A stretch of 64,000 bases of DNA from Pseudomonas sp. ANT_H12B (GCF_008369325.1 NZ_VOBI01000008.1:186001-250000), one strand, 5' to 3'. Shown: positions 52,567 to 62,910, counted from the first letter of the stretch. Made by a program: numbers and translations. Notes: a model not told the origin generated them from the sequence alone.

Positions 52567-54962
52567 ATGTCGCAATGAATGTTGTCGCGCGCCTTTCACA
52601 TTGGGCGATCCGCAATCGAGTGCTGGTGTGTGTGGTCGTCGCGCTGATGACCCTGGGTTTCGCCCTCAGCCTGACGCACCTGGATATCCGCACTCGTTTC
52701 AGTGACATGGTTCCCCATGATCACCCTTACGTGAAGGTGCACCAGAAGTACCAGGACAGCTTCGCCGCCAGCAACCGGGTGACCATCCTGGTCAAGGCCA
52801 GAGAGGGCGATATCTTCCGTGATGAGGTGCTTGGCGAAGTGCGTCGGATTACCTACGACCTGCAGCAGGTCGAGGGCGTTAATCCGATGCAGATCACCTC
52901 GCTGGCGTCGAAGAAGCTCAAGCGCGTCAACGCCTCCAGCGAAGGGATCGAGACCCGTCCGATGATGTGGCCGGATCTGCCCAGGGATGCTCAACAAATG
53001 CGCGAACTGCGCCAGGCGGTCCTGAATAACCCGCTGGTCTATGGACTTTACGTGGATCGTGATCTGGCCTCGGCGCTGATTCAGGTCGATTTCTACGACC
53101 ACCTGGTGGATTACTCGAAGATATTTCCGCAGATCGAGGCCATCCTCGACGCTTCACCGGTGAAGGAGGCGGTCAGCCTGCATCTGGTTGGCGAGCCGAT
53201 TCTCTACGGCTGGGTGGCGCACTACCTCGGTGAAACCGTGGCCATCGCGCTGCTCTCGCTGGCGGCCATGCTGATCCTGCTGTTCGTGTTCAGTCGTACC
53301 TGGCGCGGCACACTGCTGCCGTTGATTGCCGGCACCGTCTCGGCGATCTGGGCCCTGGGTGTGGGCAGCCTGCTGGGTTACAACTTCGATCCGCTGGTGA
53401 TTGTGGTGGCGTTCATCATCACGGCGCGAGCGTTCTCCCATTCGGTGCAGTTGATCACCCGTTTCGATGACCTGGCAGTCGGTGAGTCGGTCGAACCGCG
53501 CAAGGCGGCCGAGCAGACCATGCGTGAGTTGTTTCGCCCGAGCATGCTCGGTCTGTATGCCGATGCCGGGGCGATTCTGTGCGTGATCCTCACGCCAATC
53601 CCGCTGATGCATAAGGTCGCAATCATCGGTGCCATTTGGGTGATGACCATTGCCGTCTCGGCGGTGCTGCTGACACCGGCGTTGCTGTCCTACGTCAAGC
53701 AGCCTCACGGTTACGCGCATCCGGTCAACCTCGACGGCTTCATGCAGATGATCCTGAACGGTGCGAAATGGATGGTGCGCAGCCGGGCACGCTACTGGGT
53801 CGCGCCGGTCACCCTGGTCCTGCTATGCGGCTTCATGTTCGAGGCCACGCGGATCAATGTCGGCGATGCCAGCGACGGTTCGCCGATCCTCTGGCAGGAC
53901 TCTTCGTTCAATCGCGACAGTGCGTTGATCAACCGTCTTTATCCCGGTTCCGAGCAGATGTTCGTCGTACTCGAAGGCAAGGAGCTGGATGCCATCAAGG
54001 CACCCGAGGTGCTCGACTGGATGCTGCGGTTTTCACGCTACATGGAACGCCAGCCGGAGATCGGCGGGACCGTATCGCTGGCCGATATCGTGATCGACAT
54101 TCGCCGCAACCTGTATGAGGGCAACCCGCGCTACGGCGAGCTGGGTGCCAGCCGCATGGAAAACGGCGAACTGATCAGTTTCTACATGCAGGGCGCCGAT
54201 CCGGATGACCTGACCCAGTTCGCCGATGTGCAGTTTCGCAATGCCGCCGTGACGCTGTTTTTCCGCGATCACAAGGGCGACACCCTGCGCAAGGCCACGC
54301 ACTACGCCAACGAGTTCATTCGCGACAATCCGCTCGAAGGGGCTGACGTGAGGCTGGTCGGGGGGGTGCTGGGCATCATTGCGGCCGTCAACGAGATCCT
54401 TCTCGGCGACCAGATCGAGGCCACCGCGCTGGCCTTTCTGGTGGTTGTCTTGTGCTGCCTGGTGGTCTATCGGTCGTCGGTCAGCGGGATCTTTTTCATT
54501 ATTCCGGTGCTGATTTCCAACGTGGTGACCTTCGCCTTCATGGCCTGGCAGGACATCGGCATGAGTATCAGTACCTTGCCGGTAGTCGCTCTGGGGATCG
54601 GCCTGGGCGTCGATTACGCCTTTTATATCGTCGACTCGATGAAGGAGTACCAGGAGAAGCACCCGCAGGCCGAACCCCTCGAAGCGGTGCTGCAATCACT
54701 GAACTCGGCCGGGCGCGGGGTGCTGTTGACGGCCTTCACGCTGGCGGCCGGGGTGCTTTTCTGGTCGTTCTCTTCCCTTCGTTTCCAGGCGGAGATGGGC
54801 ATGCTGATCGGCCTCTGGCTGATGGTCTCGGCATTCACCTCACTCTTCGTCATGCCTTCACTTGCGCTGGTGTTCAAACCGAAATTCATCTTTGAACACG
54901 GCCAGACGAAAACCGCCCCGGTTCGGGAGCGTATCCACCAACCTGAACACATCAGGAACTGA
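52563..54962 (+). CDS. RND superfamily (MMPL-type) transporter
   Basis: A 799-residue inner-membrane protein with about 12 helices: TM1 (residues 17-34), a large periplasmic domain, an MMPL helix block (TVAIALLSLAAMLILLFVFSRTW onward), a second periplasmic domain and a final block (ATALAFLVVVLCCLVVYRSS, VVALGIGLGVDYAFYIVDSM). It resembles predicted hydrophobic-compound exporters or importers. The ATG overlaps the YCF48 stop. With DUF1302/1329 it probably handles a hydrophobic substrate across the envelope. Confidence 0.9.
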   Translation: MNVAMNVVARLSHWAIRNRVLVCVVVALMTLGFALSLTHLDIRTRFSDMVPHDHPYVKVHQKYQDSFAASNRVTILVKAREGDIFRDEVLGEVRRITYDLQQVEGVNPMQITSLASKKLKRVNASSEGIETRPMMWPDLPRDAQQMRELRQAVLNNPLVYGLYVDRDLASALIQVDFYDHLVDYSKIFPQIEAILDASPVKEAVSLHLVGEPILYGWVAHYLGETVAIALLSLAAMLILLFVFSRTWRGTLLPLIAGTVSAIWALGVGSLLGYNFDPLVIVVAFIITARAFSHSVQLITRFDDLAVGESVEPRKAAEQTMRELFRPSMLGLYADAGAILCVILTPIPLMHKVAIIGAIWVMTIAVSAVLLTPALLSYVKQPHGYAHPVNLDGFMQMILNGAKWMVRSRARYWVAPVTLVLLCGFMFEATRINVGDASDGSPILWQDSSFNRDSALINRLYPGSEQMFVVLEGKELDAIKAPEVLDWMLRFSRYMERQPEIGGTVSLADIVIDIRRNLYEGNPRYGELGASRMENGELISFYMQGADPDDLTQFADVQFRNAAVTLFFRDHKGDTLRKATHYANEFIRDNPLEGADVRLVGGVLGIIAAVNEILLGDQIEATALAFLVVVLCCLVVYRSSVSGIFFIIPVLISNVVTFAFMAWQDIGMSISTLPVVALGIGLGVDYAFYIVDSMKEYQEKHPQAEPLEAVLQSLNSAGRGVLLTAFTLAAGVLFWSFSSLRFQAEMGMLIGLWLMVSAFTSLFVMPSLALVFKPKFIFEHGQTKTAPVRERIHQPEHIRN

Positions 54963-54964
54963 AA

Positions 54965-56653
54965 ATGAGCGCACAAAATAATAAGACGAATGTGTGGTCT
55001 GGCAAAACTCCGTTGGCCTGCGCTGCGCTGCTGACGGGGCTTGGCATGCAGGGAGGAGTCCAGGCAGAGGAGGGGTTTCTATCGGACTGGGAGGTGAGCG
55101 GGTACGTGCGTCAGCACATGTCCTGGAACCTGCAGAACCCGTACCTGATGGATACCGAAGACCCCAACGGCCTGGTCGGTGCCAAGCGCAAGGGTAATTA
55201 CAGATACGACCTGTCGATGGCGCGTACCACCCTCAAGCTCAATATGTTCAAGGACTTTGGCAACTCGCAATTCAATATTTCCGGGCGTATCGCCCGTGAA
55301 GTGGAAACCAACTACCTGGAAGACCTCCAGCAGGCGATGGATCAGAACGCGGCGTCCGATTTCTTCAGTAACCGCACCAAGTCCGGAGTCAATTTGATGG
55401 ATGACGTCTACAACAGCGAAGAGATCCGGGAGTTGTGGTGGCAGACAGGCGTCACCCCGACCACCACGCTGAAATTGGGCAAGCAGCAGGTGGTGTGGGG
55501 CGAGACCGACTTCTTCCAGTCGCTGGACGTGATCCATGGTTATGACATGCGCATCCGTTCGTTCCTTGAGCCGGAAAACGAAGACGTGCGCAAGCCGCTG
55601 TGGATGGTCAACGTGATGGAGCGCTTCGACAGCGTCGACGGTACGCTGCAGATGTTGTACATCCCCGGCCGCATGAACCGCGCACGCGATCGCGGCAACA
55701 GCTATGACCTTGAAGGAGGGCGCTGGGCGAACAACCCGAACAAGGGCATCACCTTCGAATCGGCCCCCTTCGGGGCGGACGTCCCCTACAACTTTGACCA
55801 CAAGGCCGCGGACATGGACGATCCGTCCTATGGCCTGCGCTGGAAGGGCATGGCCGGCGAGTGGGAATATTCGCTGGGCTGGTTCCACGGGCCGTCGCAA
55901 AACCCGGTGATCAACTCCAACCCGAACAGCCCGCTGGGGGTCGGCAACGCCGCGAGCGGGCGCACCTATGTCGGTCCCTACAAGGGCGAATACGCCTCCG
56001 ATCCAGGATCGACGGTCGGCGAGCTGATCTTCCCGTTTGTCGACGTGTTTGGCATCACCGCCAACCGCTACCTCGGCTCGCTGGATGCGGTGTTCTCCAC
56101 CGAGATCTCCTACATCCCCAATGCGCCCTACAACATTGGCATCCAGGCGGGCGAGAAGGGCGGGTGTGCTTTCTTCCCTGGCTTCTGCGGGATTATCGAG
56201 AAAGATGTGGTGAAAACCATGGTGCGCATGGACAAGCAACTGGCCCTGCAAAACTACCTGGGAACCAGCCGGCCATCGTTCTTCTCGGTGCAGCTGTTCA
56301 ACACCTGGATCACCCATTACGAGCGCAGTGATGAAGTGGTCAACTCGGCCGGCTTCAGTGGCCGTACCAAGGAGTTCTCGACCATCGCCACCGCCATTCT
56401 GGCGACCAACTACGACAACGATCGGATCAATCCGAGCCTGGCGGTGGGCACCGATCTGACCTATGGCGGCAGCTTTGTCGTGCCCAGCGTCGAGTTCGCC
56501 TATGGCAACAATTGGCGGGTGCGGGTCGAGGCGGACCTGTTCTTCAACGACGAGCGGCAGAAGCGTGCGCTGGAGAACTTCAACAACACCAACCTCTTTG
56601 GCTATTTCGATGGCAACGACCAGCTGGCCGTCCGTGTGACCTACCAGTTCTGA
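54965..56653 (+). CDS. DUF1302 family outer-membrane protein
   Basis: A 562-residue beta-rich exported protein; the signal peptide ends near GGVQA. DUF1302 landmarks are DWEVSGYVRQHMSWNLQNP, LWWQTGVTPTTTLKLGKQQVVWGETDFFQSLD and a C-terminal strand LAVRVTYQF ending in Phe, as in outer-membrane barrels. It partners with DUF1329 and the RND protein in substrate passage. Confidence 0.88.
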   Translation: MSAQNNKTNVWSGKTPLACAALLTGLGMQGGVQAEEGFLSDWEVSGYVRQHMSWNLQNPYLMDTEDPNGLVGAKRKGNYRYDLSMARTTLKLNMFKDFGNSQFNISGRIAREVETNYLEDLQQAMDQNAASDFFSNRTKSGVNLMDDVYNSEEIRELWWQTGVTPTTTLKLGKQQVVWGETDFFQSLDVIHGYDMRIRSFLEPENEDVRKPLWMVNVMERFDSVDGTLQMLYIPGRMNRARDRGNSYDLEGGRWANNPNKGITFESAPFGADVPYNFDHKAADMDDPSYGLRWKGMAGEWEYSLGWFHGPSQNPVINSNPNSPLGVGNAASGRTYVGPYKGEYASDPGSTVGELIFPFVDVFGITANRYLGSLDAVFSTEISYIPNAPYNIGIQAGEKGGCAFFPGFCGIIEKDVVKTMVRMDKQLALQNYLGTSRPSFFSVQLFNTWITHYERSDEVVNSAGFSGRTKEFSTIATAILATNYDNDRINPSLAVGTDLTYGGSFVVPSVEFAYGNNWRVRVEADLFFNDERQKRALENFNNTNLFGYFDGNDQLAVRVTYQF

Positions 56654-56670
56654 AGCAGGAGATAACGATA

Positions 56671-57927
56671 ATGACAATCCTCAAGACCCACCTTGTGGCT
56701 TCCCTGGCGTTGACCTTTTCGGTGGTGCTGGCGGCGCAGGCTGGCGAGCTGAAGCCGGGCACTCGGATCGATGCAAAAAGCCTGGGCCAACAGCTGAGCG
56801 ATACGTTCGAAGGGCACGCGATCAGCGATCTGCTGACCGAGCGCATGCAGATACTGATCAAGGACGAAGGCCTGGCCATCACCCTCAAGGCGTCCGAACC
56901 GGTGGTGCTTGGCAAGGACTACCTGAAGGCCACCAAGGCCAACGAAGGCAAGGCGGTGTACAACCACGATACCCGCCAGGTGGAGGGCTGGGTGGCCGGC
57001 ATTCCGTTTCCCAATGTCAGTCAGAGTGACCCGGACGCCGCCGCCAAGTTGATCTGGAATCACCATTACGCACAACCGACCAAGAACCTGCAGGACTATC
57101 CGAAGTTCGGTTACCTGTTCCTCAACGACAAGGTCGGCCTGGAACGCCGCCAAGAGTGGGCGTTCAAGCGCTATTACATGAAGGGGCGGCTGGGGGACGT
57201 TCCGCCGGTCGAGGGCGACGGCACTATCCTGACCAAGACCTTGCTGTACGCCACGTACCCCAATGACATCCGTGGCCTGGGGCTGTTCACCATTCGTTAT
57301 GACTCGGCCAAGCTGGAAGACTCCTGGGCCTATGTAAAGTCGGTCCGGCGCACCCGTCGTCTTTCCGGAGGGACCTGGATGGATCCGATCGGCGGCACTG
57401 ACCAGCTCAGTGACGATATCGAAATCTTCAACGCCCATCCCAGCTGGTACCCGGACTACAAACTGCTCGGCAAGCGCTGGATTCTTGCTGTAGCCAATTC
57501 CACGGGCGAAACCTGGAACCAGAAAGCCACTGGCAATGCCGAATTTCCGGTGATCGACCTGGAAAACGCACCGCACTGGAACCCCAAGGCCGAGTGGGAG
57601 CCGCGGGAAGTCTGGGTGGTGGAAGCGACCACGCCCCCGGAGCACCCGTACAGCAAGAAAATCATGTACATGGATACCCAGTTCCCACGCTTCTACCAGG
57701 CCGAGGCCTATGATCGCAAAGGGCAGTTCTGGAAGTGGATGAATTACCACCTCAAGAGCATCAAGACCGAGGATGGTGATTGGGGAATCGTGTCCGCCGC
57801 TGGCTTCACCATCGACTACCAGAGGCGCCATGGCACGGTATTCGTGCTCGGTGGCCCACGCTTGAACACCGCCGGAGTCACGGCGGAGGACGTCAACCTG
57901 CGCGAACTCGAAAAGGCCGCGCGTTAA
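56671..57927 (+). CDS. DUF1329 family periplasmic/outer-membrane protein
   Basis: A 418-residue exported protein from the ATG at 56671; the signal peptide ends near LAAQA. DUF1329 members resemble LolB-type lipid-binding folds. Landmarks are GWVAGIPFPNVSQSDPDAAAKLIWNHHYA, VKSVRRTRRLSGGTWMDPIGGTDQLSDDIEIFNAHPSWYPDYKLLGKR and a C-terminal YKDRK-like region. Always linked to DUF1302 and RND genes. Confidence 0.88.
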   Translation: MTILKTHLVASLALTFSVVLAAQAGELKPGTRIDAKSLGQQLSDTFEGHAISDLLTERMQILIKDEGLAITLKASEPVVLGKDYLKATKANEGKAVYNHDTRQVEGWVAGIPFPNVSQSDPDAAAKLIWNHHYAQPTKNLQDYPKFGYLFLNDKVGLERRQEWAFKRYYMKGRLGDVPPVEGDGTILTKTLLYATYPNDIRGLGLFTIRYDSAKLEDSWAYVKSVRRTRRLSGGTWMDPIGGTDQLSDDIEIFNAHPSWYPDYKLLGKRWILAVANSTGETWNQKATGNAEFPVIDLENAPHWNPKAEWEPREVWVVEATTPPEHPYSKKIMYMDTQFPRFYQAEAYDRKGQFWKWMNYHLKSIKTEDGDWGIVSAAGFTIDYQRRHGTVFVLGGPRLNTAGVTAEDVNLRELEKAAR

Positions 57928-57999
57928 GCCGAACTCGCCGGGGCGTCCGCGCCCCGGCCCAAGACGCACAACAACGCTAAGAAAGTGCTTGGAGGCAAC

Positions 58000-60066
58000 A
58001 TGAGTTTTCGTTTGGGTGCTGATGTAGGCGGGACGTTTACCGACCTGCTGTTGATTAATGACGTGACGGGGGACAGCTATACCGCCAAGGTGCCTTCCAC
58101 GCCGCACAACCCCTCTATCGCCGTGCTCAACGGGATAGAGAAAATTTGCCAGACCTCGGGCATTGATCCGTCCGAGATCCGTTCTGTGATGCACGGCACC
58201 ACGGTAGCCACCAACGCCATCCTGACCCGTCGCGGCGCCAGGGTCGGCCTGGTGACGACCAAGGGCTACAAGCAGGTGCTGCACATCGCCCGCTCTTTCG
58301 TACCCGGGGGCCTGGGGGGCTGGGTGACCTTCAACAAGGGCGAGCTACTGGCGCCGCTGGAGCTGACCGTTGAAGCCGACGAGCGTATCGACACCCATGG
58401 TGTGGTGGTGCGCGAACTGGACCGCGCAGCTATCCGTGCCGAGTTGCACAGGCTCAAGGAGGTCGGTATCGAGGCGTTGACCATCAGCCTGATCAACGCC
58501 TACGTCAGTGGCGAGCACGAGCGGGTGATCCATGACATCGCCCTTGAAGTGATGCCGGGTGTACCGGTCTCGCTGTCCTCGCAAGTGGTACCCGAGATGC
58601 AGGAGTACGAGCGTACGGAAACCACCGTGGTCAACAGCTATGTCCGTCCGCAGGTGGCCAACTACCTGGAACATCTGCAGGGCGAACTGTGCAAACGGCT
58701 GCGTCCCGATGTGAAGTTGTCCATCCTGCGCTCCGACGGTGGCCTGGCTACCAGTCAGTCGGCGGCCAGCACCCCGGTCAACCTGTTGCTGTCCGGACCG
58801 GCCGGCGGTGTCGCGGGGGCTATCTGGTTCTGCTCGCGGGGCGGTTTTAGCAAGGTGTTGACCTTCGACGTCGGTGGCACCTCAACCGACGTGGCGTTGA
58901 TCGACAACAACCAGGCGCGCATCCGTCGCGAAACCCGCGTGGGTGACGTGGCCGTACGGGCGCCTTCGGTCGATGTGCGCACCATTGGGGCTGGCGGTGG
59001 TTCCATGGCTTCGGTTCCGGAGCTGACCAAGGCCCTGCGGGTCGGTCCGGAAAGTGCCGGTGCAGTGCCTGGCCCGGCGGCTTATGACAAGGGGGGCACC
59101 GTCGCTACGGTGACAGACGCCAACGTGGTGCTCGGATACCTGCCGGCCGAACAGAAACTGGGCGGCGACTTCCAGGTGCGCAAGGACCTGGCAACCAGAG
59201 CGGTGCAGGCGATCGCTGATGCCATGGGCGTGTCCTTGTTCGAGGCGGCCGAAGGCATCGTGCGTATCGCCAATGAACACATGTTCGGGGCGTTACGCCT
59301 GATCAGCGTCGAGCAGGGTTACGACCCGCGTGACTTCGCCCTGTGCGGCTTCGGCGGTGCCGGCCCGCTGCATGCCAACGCCCTGGGCATCCTGATGAAT
59401 GCCTGGCCGGTGATCATTCCGCCGGGGCCGGGCGTGCTGTGTGCCTACGGCGATGCAACTACACGGGTCAAGGATGAAGTATCGCGTTCGCTGGTGCGTC
59501 GGGTCAGCGATTTGAACGTCGAGGAGGTCGCGCAGACGCTGCAGCAACTGGGCGACAGCGTGCGCAGCTCGCTGGCCTCACAGGATATCCCCGCCGAGGT
59601 GCAGCAACTGACCTGGCAGGCCGATGTTCGTTATCAGGGCCAGGCCCTGCTGCTGACCCTGGATATTGACCCGGAAAAACTGGCCAGCGAAGGCATGCAG
59701 GCCATTACGGCTGCCTTCGACGCCGAGCACGAACAGCTGTTCACCTTTGCTCTCAACGAGGCCCATGAACTGGTCAACCTGCGCGCCATCGCCCGGGCTC
59801 CGCGACCGGAGATCACCGAGCGGGCATTCGAAGGCGCTGGCAGCGTTCTGGCGGATGCCTGGGTCGGCGACACATCAGTGCATTACGCCGGCCAGAACTA
59901 CAGCACCGCACTCTATGCCCGCGGCAAGCTCAGTCCGGGGCTGGTGATATCAGGCCCGGCCATTGTCATGGAGATGGACTCTACCACCCTCGTTCTTCCG
60001 GGTTACGAAGCGGCTGTGGACCGCGTCGGCAATCTGTTGATCCGCCCGCTGGGGCATCAGGAGTAA
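58000..60066 (+). CDS. hyuA: HyuA-like subunit (hydantoinase A / 5-oxoprolinase / acetone carboxylase family)
   Basis: A 688-residue ATPase-like subunit; ATG at 58000 after TTGGAGGCAAC. GADVGGTFTDLLLIND is the actin-like nucleotide-binding motif and MHGTTVATNAILTRRGARVGLVTT, LTFDVGGTSTDVALIDN and FALCGFGGAGPLHAN follow as in HyuA. It couples ATP hydrolysis to opening of a cyclic amide or to carboxylation. HyuB follows 5 bp later. Confidence 0.92.
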   Translation: MSFRLGADVGGTFTDLLLINDVTGDSYTAKVPSTPHNPSIAVLNGIEKICQTSGIDPSEIRSVMHGTTVATNAILTRRGARVGLVTTKGYKQVLHIARSFVPGGLGGWVTFNKGELLAPLELTVEADERIDTHGVVVRELDRAAIRAELHRLKEVGIEALTISLINAYVSGEHERVIHDIALEVMPGVPVSLSSQVVPEMQEYERTETTVVNSYVRPQVANYLEHLQGELCKRLRPDVKLSILRSDGGLATSQSAASTPVNLLLSGPAGGVAGAIWFCSRGGFSKVLTFDVGGTSTDVALIDNNQARIRRETRVGDVAVRAPSVDVRTIGAGGGSMASVPELTKALRVGPESAGAVPGPAAYDKGGTVATVTDANVVLGYLPAEQKLGGDFQVRKDLATRAVQAIADAMGVSLFEAAEGIVRIANEHMFGALRLISVEQGYDPRDFALCGFGGAGPLHANALGILMNAWPVIIPPGPGVLCAYGDATTRVKDEVSRSLVRRVSDLNVEEVAQTLQQLGDSVRSSLASQDIPAEVQQLTWQADVRYQGQALLLTLDIDPEKLASEGMQAITAAFDAEHEQLFTFALNEAHELVNLRAIARAPRPEITERAFEGAGSVLADAWVGDTSVHYAGQNYSTALYARGKLSPGLVISGPAIVMEMDSTTLVLPGYEAAVDRVGNLLIRPLGHQE

Positions 60067-60071
60067 GCGTT

Positions 60072-61925
60072 ATGGTTGCGCGAATCAAACAAGAAAACAG
60101 CAATCCGTTCCAGCGCGTCGAGGTTGACGGCATCAACATCGACATCGTCGAGAACGCCCTGGGCAATGCCCGCAATGAAATGGACGCGGTGCTGTTTCGC
60201 ACCGCCATGAGCCCCGGCATCCGTGAGCAGGGTGACGCCTTCCCGATGATCGCCACCAGCGAAGGCAAGATGATCGTCGGTCAGTTCGGCTCGTTTATCA
60301 CCGGCTTCCTGCGCAACTACGAGGGCGAGATCGAAGAAGGCGACGTATTCCTGACCAACGACCCGTATCTGTGCGGCGGGGCGGTCAGTCACCTGCCGGA
60401 CTGGCTGGTGCTCATGCCGATTTTCAAGGGCGGGCGGGTGATCAACTACGCCGCCATGTTCGGTCATATGTCCGATGTGGGCGGCAAGGTGCCGGGCAGT
60501 TTGCCGACCAACGCCAGCTCGATCTGGGAGGAGGGCATTCGCATTCCGCCGGTGAAGTTGTATCGGCGTGGCGAGATGAACAGCGACATGCTCGACGTCA
60601 TCCTGCACAACGTGCGCATGCCCCGCTGGAACCGCTCTGACCTGAATGCGATCGTCGCCGCCTGCCGTACGGCGAGTAAACGCTGCATCGAACTGGCCGA
60701 GCGTTTCGGTGATGACGTGTTCTACAGCGCCCAGCAGGAAATGCTTGAGCGCACCCATCGCGCCATGAAGGAAGTCATCACTCGTGTGGTGCCTGAGCAT
60801 CGCCAGGAATTCGAGGACTACATTTGTGACGACGGCGCCGGCCTGGGGCCCTACACCCTGCGCTGCGCCCTGTGGCGCGAGGGTGACAAGGCGATTTTCG
60901 ACTTCGAAGGCACCGACCCGCAGGCGCCCTCGTCGGTCAACTTCTACGTCAATGAGGAGATGTTCAAGATCTTCTTCGGTGCGCTGACCATCAGCCTGTT
61001 CGACCCCGCCATTCTGCTCAACGATGGATTCTACGACCTGGTCGAGGTGCGTATTCCACAGGGCTCGATCCTCAAGCCGAACTTCCCGGCGGCACTGTCC
61101 TGCCGGACCCACCTGCTGGGGCGGATCTTCGACATGATGGGTGGCCTGCTCGGCCAGGGGACACCGCAGGCGATGAACGCCGCAGGTTTCTCCGACTCGC
61201 CGCACTTCATGTACTCCGGCTACGACCAGAAGGGCGAATGGTTCCAGCTGTTCCAGATCGGTTTTGGCGGTATCCCGGGGCGCCCGGTGGGCGATGGCCC
61301 GGACGGTCACTCACTGTGGCCTGGCTTCACCAACGTACCCAACGAGTTCGTCGAGGCCTACTTCCCGCTGCGCATCGAGACCTACGAGACCCTCACCGAT
61401 TCCGGTGGCGCCGGCTTGCATCGCGGTGGCAACGGGCTGCGTGTGGCCTACCGACTGCTGGTCGATGGTGACGTGTCGATCCATGACGATCGCTGGCTGA
61501 CTTACCCCTGGGGCGTCAACGGTGGGGCGCCGGGCGAGCGCAGCCGCAAGGAGCTGATCCGCGCCGATGGCACAAGGCAGATGCTGCCGGCCAAGTGCGA
61601 CAACGTTCAGGTCAAGGCGGGCGATCTGGTGCTGTTCGACACCTGGGGCGGTGGCGGTTGGGGCGATCCGTTGCAACGGGATCCGGCCAAGGTACTCGGA
61701 GATACCCGCAAGGGGCTGGTCAGTGTCGATGGCGCGCGTCGCTACGGTGTGGTGATCACGGGTGGCGCGGTGGATAACGACGCGACCGGGGCCCTGCGTG
61801 AAGTCATGGCCAGTGAGCGCGGCGAGATCCAGTTGTTCGACCGTGGCGGCACCCTGGACGAGCTCAAGGCACGCTGCCTGACCGAAACCGGTCTGCCGGC
61901 ACCCACCACGCCGTCCTGGACCTGA
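60072..61925 (+). CDS. hyuB: HyuB-like subunit (hydantoinase B family)
   Basis: A 617-residue HyuB protein: FRTAMSPGIREQGDAFPMIATSEGKMIVGQFGSF near the start, VFLTNDPYLCGGAVSHLPDWLVLMP and HMSDVGGKVPGSLPTNASSIWEEGIRIPPVKL in the middle, and LADGGWG-like GDLVLFDTWGGGGWGDPL at the end. It forms the catalytic complex with HyuA. Ring-opening of a cyclic imide or lactam is the expected class of reaction. Confidence 0.92.
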   Translation: MVARIKQENSNPFQRVEVDGINIDIVENALGNARNEMDAVLFRTAMSPGIREQGDAFPMIATSEGKMIVGQFGSFITGFLRNYEGEIEEGDVFLTNDPYLCGGAVSHLPDWLVLMPIFKGGRVINYAAMFGHMSDVGGKVPGSLPTNASSIWEEGIRIPPVKLYRRGEMNSDMLDVILHNVRMPRWNRSDLNAIVAACRTASKRCIELAERFGDDVFYSAQQEMLERTHRAMKEVITRVVPEHRQEFEDYICDDGAGLGPYTLRCALWREGDKAIFDFEGTDPQAPSSVNFYVNEEMFKIFFGALTISLFDPAILLNDGFYDLVEVRIPQGSILKPNFPAALSCRTHLLGRIFDMMGGLLGQGTPQAMNAAGFSDSPHFMYSGYDQKGEWFQLFQIGFGGIPGRPVGDGPDGHSLWPGFTNVPNEFVEAYFPLRIETYETLTDSGGAGLHRGGNGLRVAYRLLVDGDVSIHDDRWLTYPWGVNGGAPGERSRKELIRADGTRQMLPAKCDNVQVKAGDLVLFDTWGGGGWGDPLQRDPAKVLGDTRKGLVSVDGARRYGVVITGGAVDNDATGALREVMASERGEIQLFDRGGTLDELKARCLTETGLPAPTTPSWT

Positions 61926-61934
61926 GGAACCACT

Positions 61935-62525
61935 ATGACTCTGGATTCACGCTCCCTGTCCCCGGCCCGACGCTATGCGCTGGTGCTGGTGGACCTCTCG
62001 GTCGGTTTTACCGACCCGAAGCAAAGCCCGCTGGCCAGTGACTGTCCGGGAGTGATCGAGGCCAATCGCACGCTGCTCGAGGCGTTTCGCCGACGCGGCT
62101 GGCCGGTGATTTTCACGACTGTGGCCTATGACGATCCCTCCCAGGCGCGAGTATTCCGCGAAAAGGTCCCGGCGTTGAACGTGCTGGTCGCGGGCTCGGC
62201 ACTGGTCGAGATTGACCCGCGCCTGGCGCCGCAGGACGGTGAGCCAGTGCTGGTGAAGTTCTGGGCCAGTGGATTTTTTGGTACCGACCTGGCTCAACGC
62301 CTGCGTGACATGGACGTGGATGGCGTCATGGTCACCGGACTCACCACCAGCGGCTGTGTGCGGGCGACCGCTCTGGATGCCCTGCAGCATGAGTTGCGCG
62401 TGCTGTTGCCCGAGCAGGCGGTGGGCGATCGCGATGCGCAGGCCCATCAGGCCAACCTGCGCGACCTGCAGCTCAAGTACGCCGATGTGCGCGATCTGGA
62501 GGACTGCCTTGCGCTGCTGGATTAG
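61935..62525 (+). CDS. Isochorismatase-fold amidase (N-carbamoylsarcosine amidase/maleamate amidase type)
   Basis: A 196-residue cysteine hydrolase. VDLSVGFTDP contains the Asp, VKFWASGFFGTDL the Lys and TTSGCVRATALDAL the nucleophilic Cys. GCVRATALDALQ is the signature of N-carbamoylsarcosine, nicotinamide and maleamate amidohydrolases. Ten bp after hyuB, so it likely hydrolyses the half-amide released by HyuAB. Confidence 0.9.
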   Translation: MTLDSRSLSPARRYALVLVDLSVGFTDPKQSPLASDCPGVIEANRTLLEAFRRRGWPVIFTTVAYDDPSQARVFREKVPALNVLVAGSALVEIDPRLAPQDGEPVLVKFWASGFFGTDLAQRLRDMDVDGVMVTGLTTSGCVRATALDALQHELRVLLPEQAVGDRDAQAHQANLRDLQLKYADVRDLEDCLALLD

Positions 62526-62871
62526 TGTGCTGGCAGGGGTGGCTGTCGCCGGTTGCTCGGTAACAGCCCCTCCGGTCGCACCTCTGTCATCGGAGCTATG
62601 CAACGCATTCGTCGAGGCGTGGGTCGGCCACTTCAAGGCCAACGTCGCCAGGCTCGATGGCCAGACGACGACCTCCCTCGACGAAGCGCTGAGACAGTCT
62701 CGCCAGGCACTGCTCGTCGCTGGGCAGGACGAGGCCCAATGTCAGCGGCCGTACTGCATCGTGCAGCCCCGGGCGGGCGGGCGTCTGGACAGCTACTGCG
62801 GCTATCGGATCGCCGATCCCGGAGGCAACGAGTTGTACCGCTGGGTGCCTTGGGCACCTGCCAGACGCTGA
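62509..62871 (+). CDS. Small lipoprotein in the catabolic operon
   Basis: A 120-residue frame starting at the TTG at 62509 behind GGAGGACTGCC and overlapping the amidase by 17 bp. The N-terminus MRCWISVLAGVAVAGCSV has a lipobox (VAGC). Four later Cys (ELCNAF, AQCQRPYCIV, DSYCGYR) may form disulfides. No family recognised. Its place suggests an envelope partner of the transport genes. Confidence 0.65.
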   Translation: MRCWISVLAGVAVAGCSVTAPPVAPLSSELCNAFVEAWVGHFKANVARLDGQTTTSLDEALRQSRQALLVAGQDEAQCQRPYCIVQPRAGGRLDSYCGYRIADPGGNELYRWVPWAPARR

Positions 62872-62910
62872 CGGAATAAAAACAGAAATCCAATTGCCGA
62901 GGTAACCACA

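Noticed and set aside
55079..56677. 532-codon minus-strand frame antisense to the DUF1302 gene
   Set aside because: A shadow of the plus-strand outer-membrane protein, whose signal peptide and barrel motifs are convincing.
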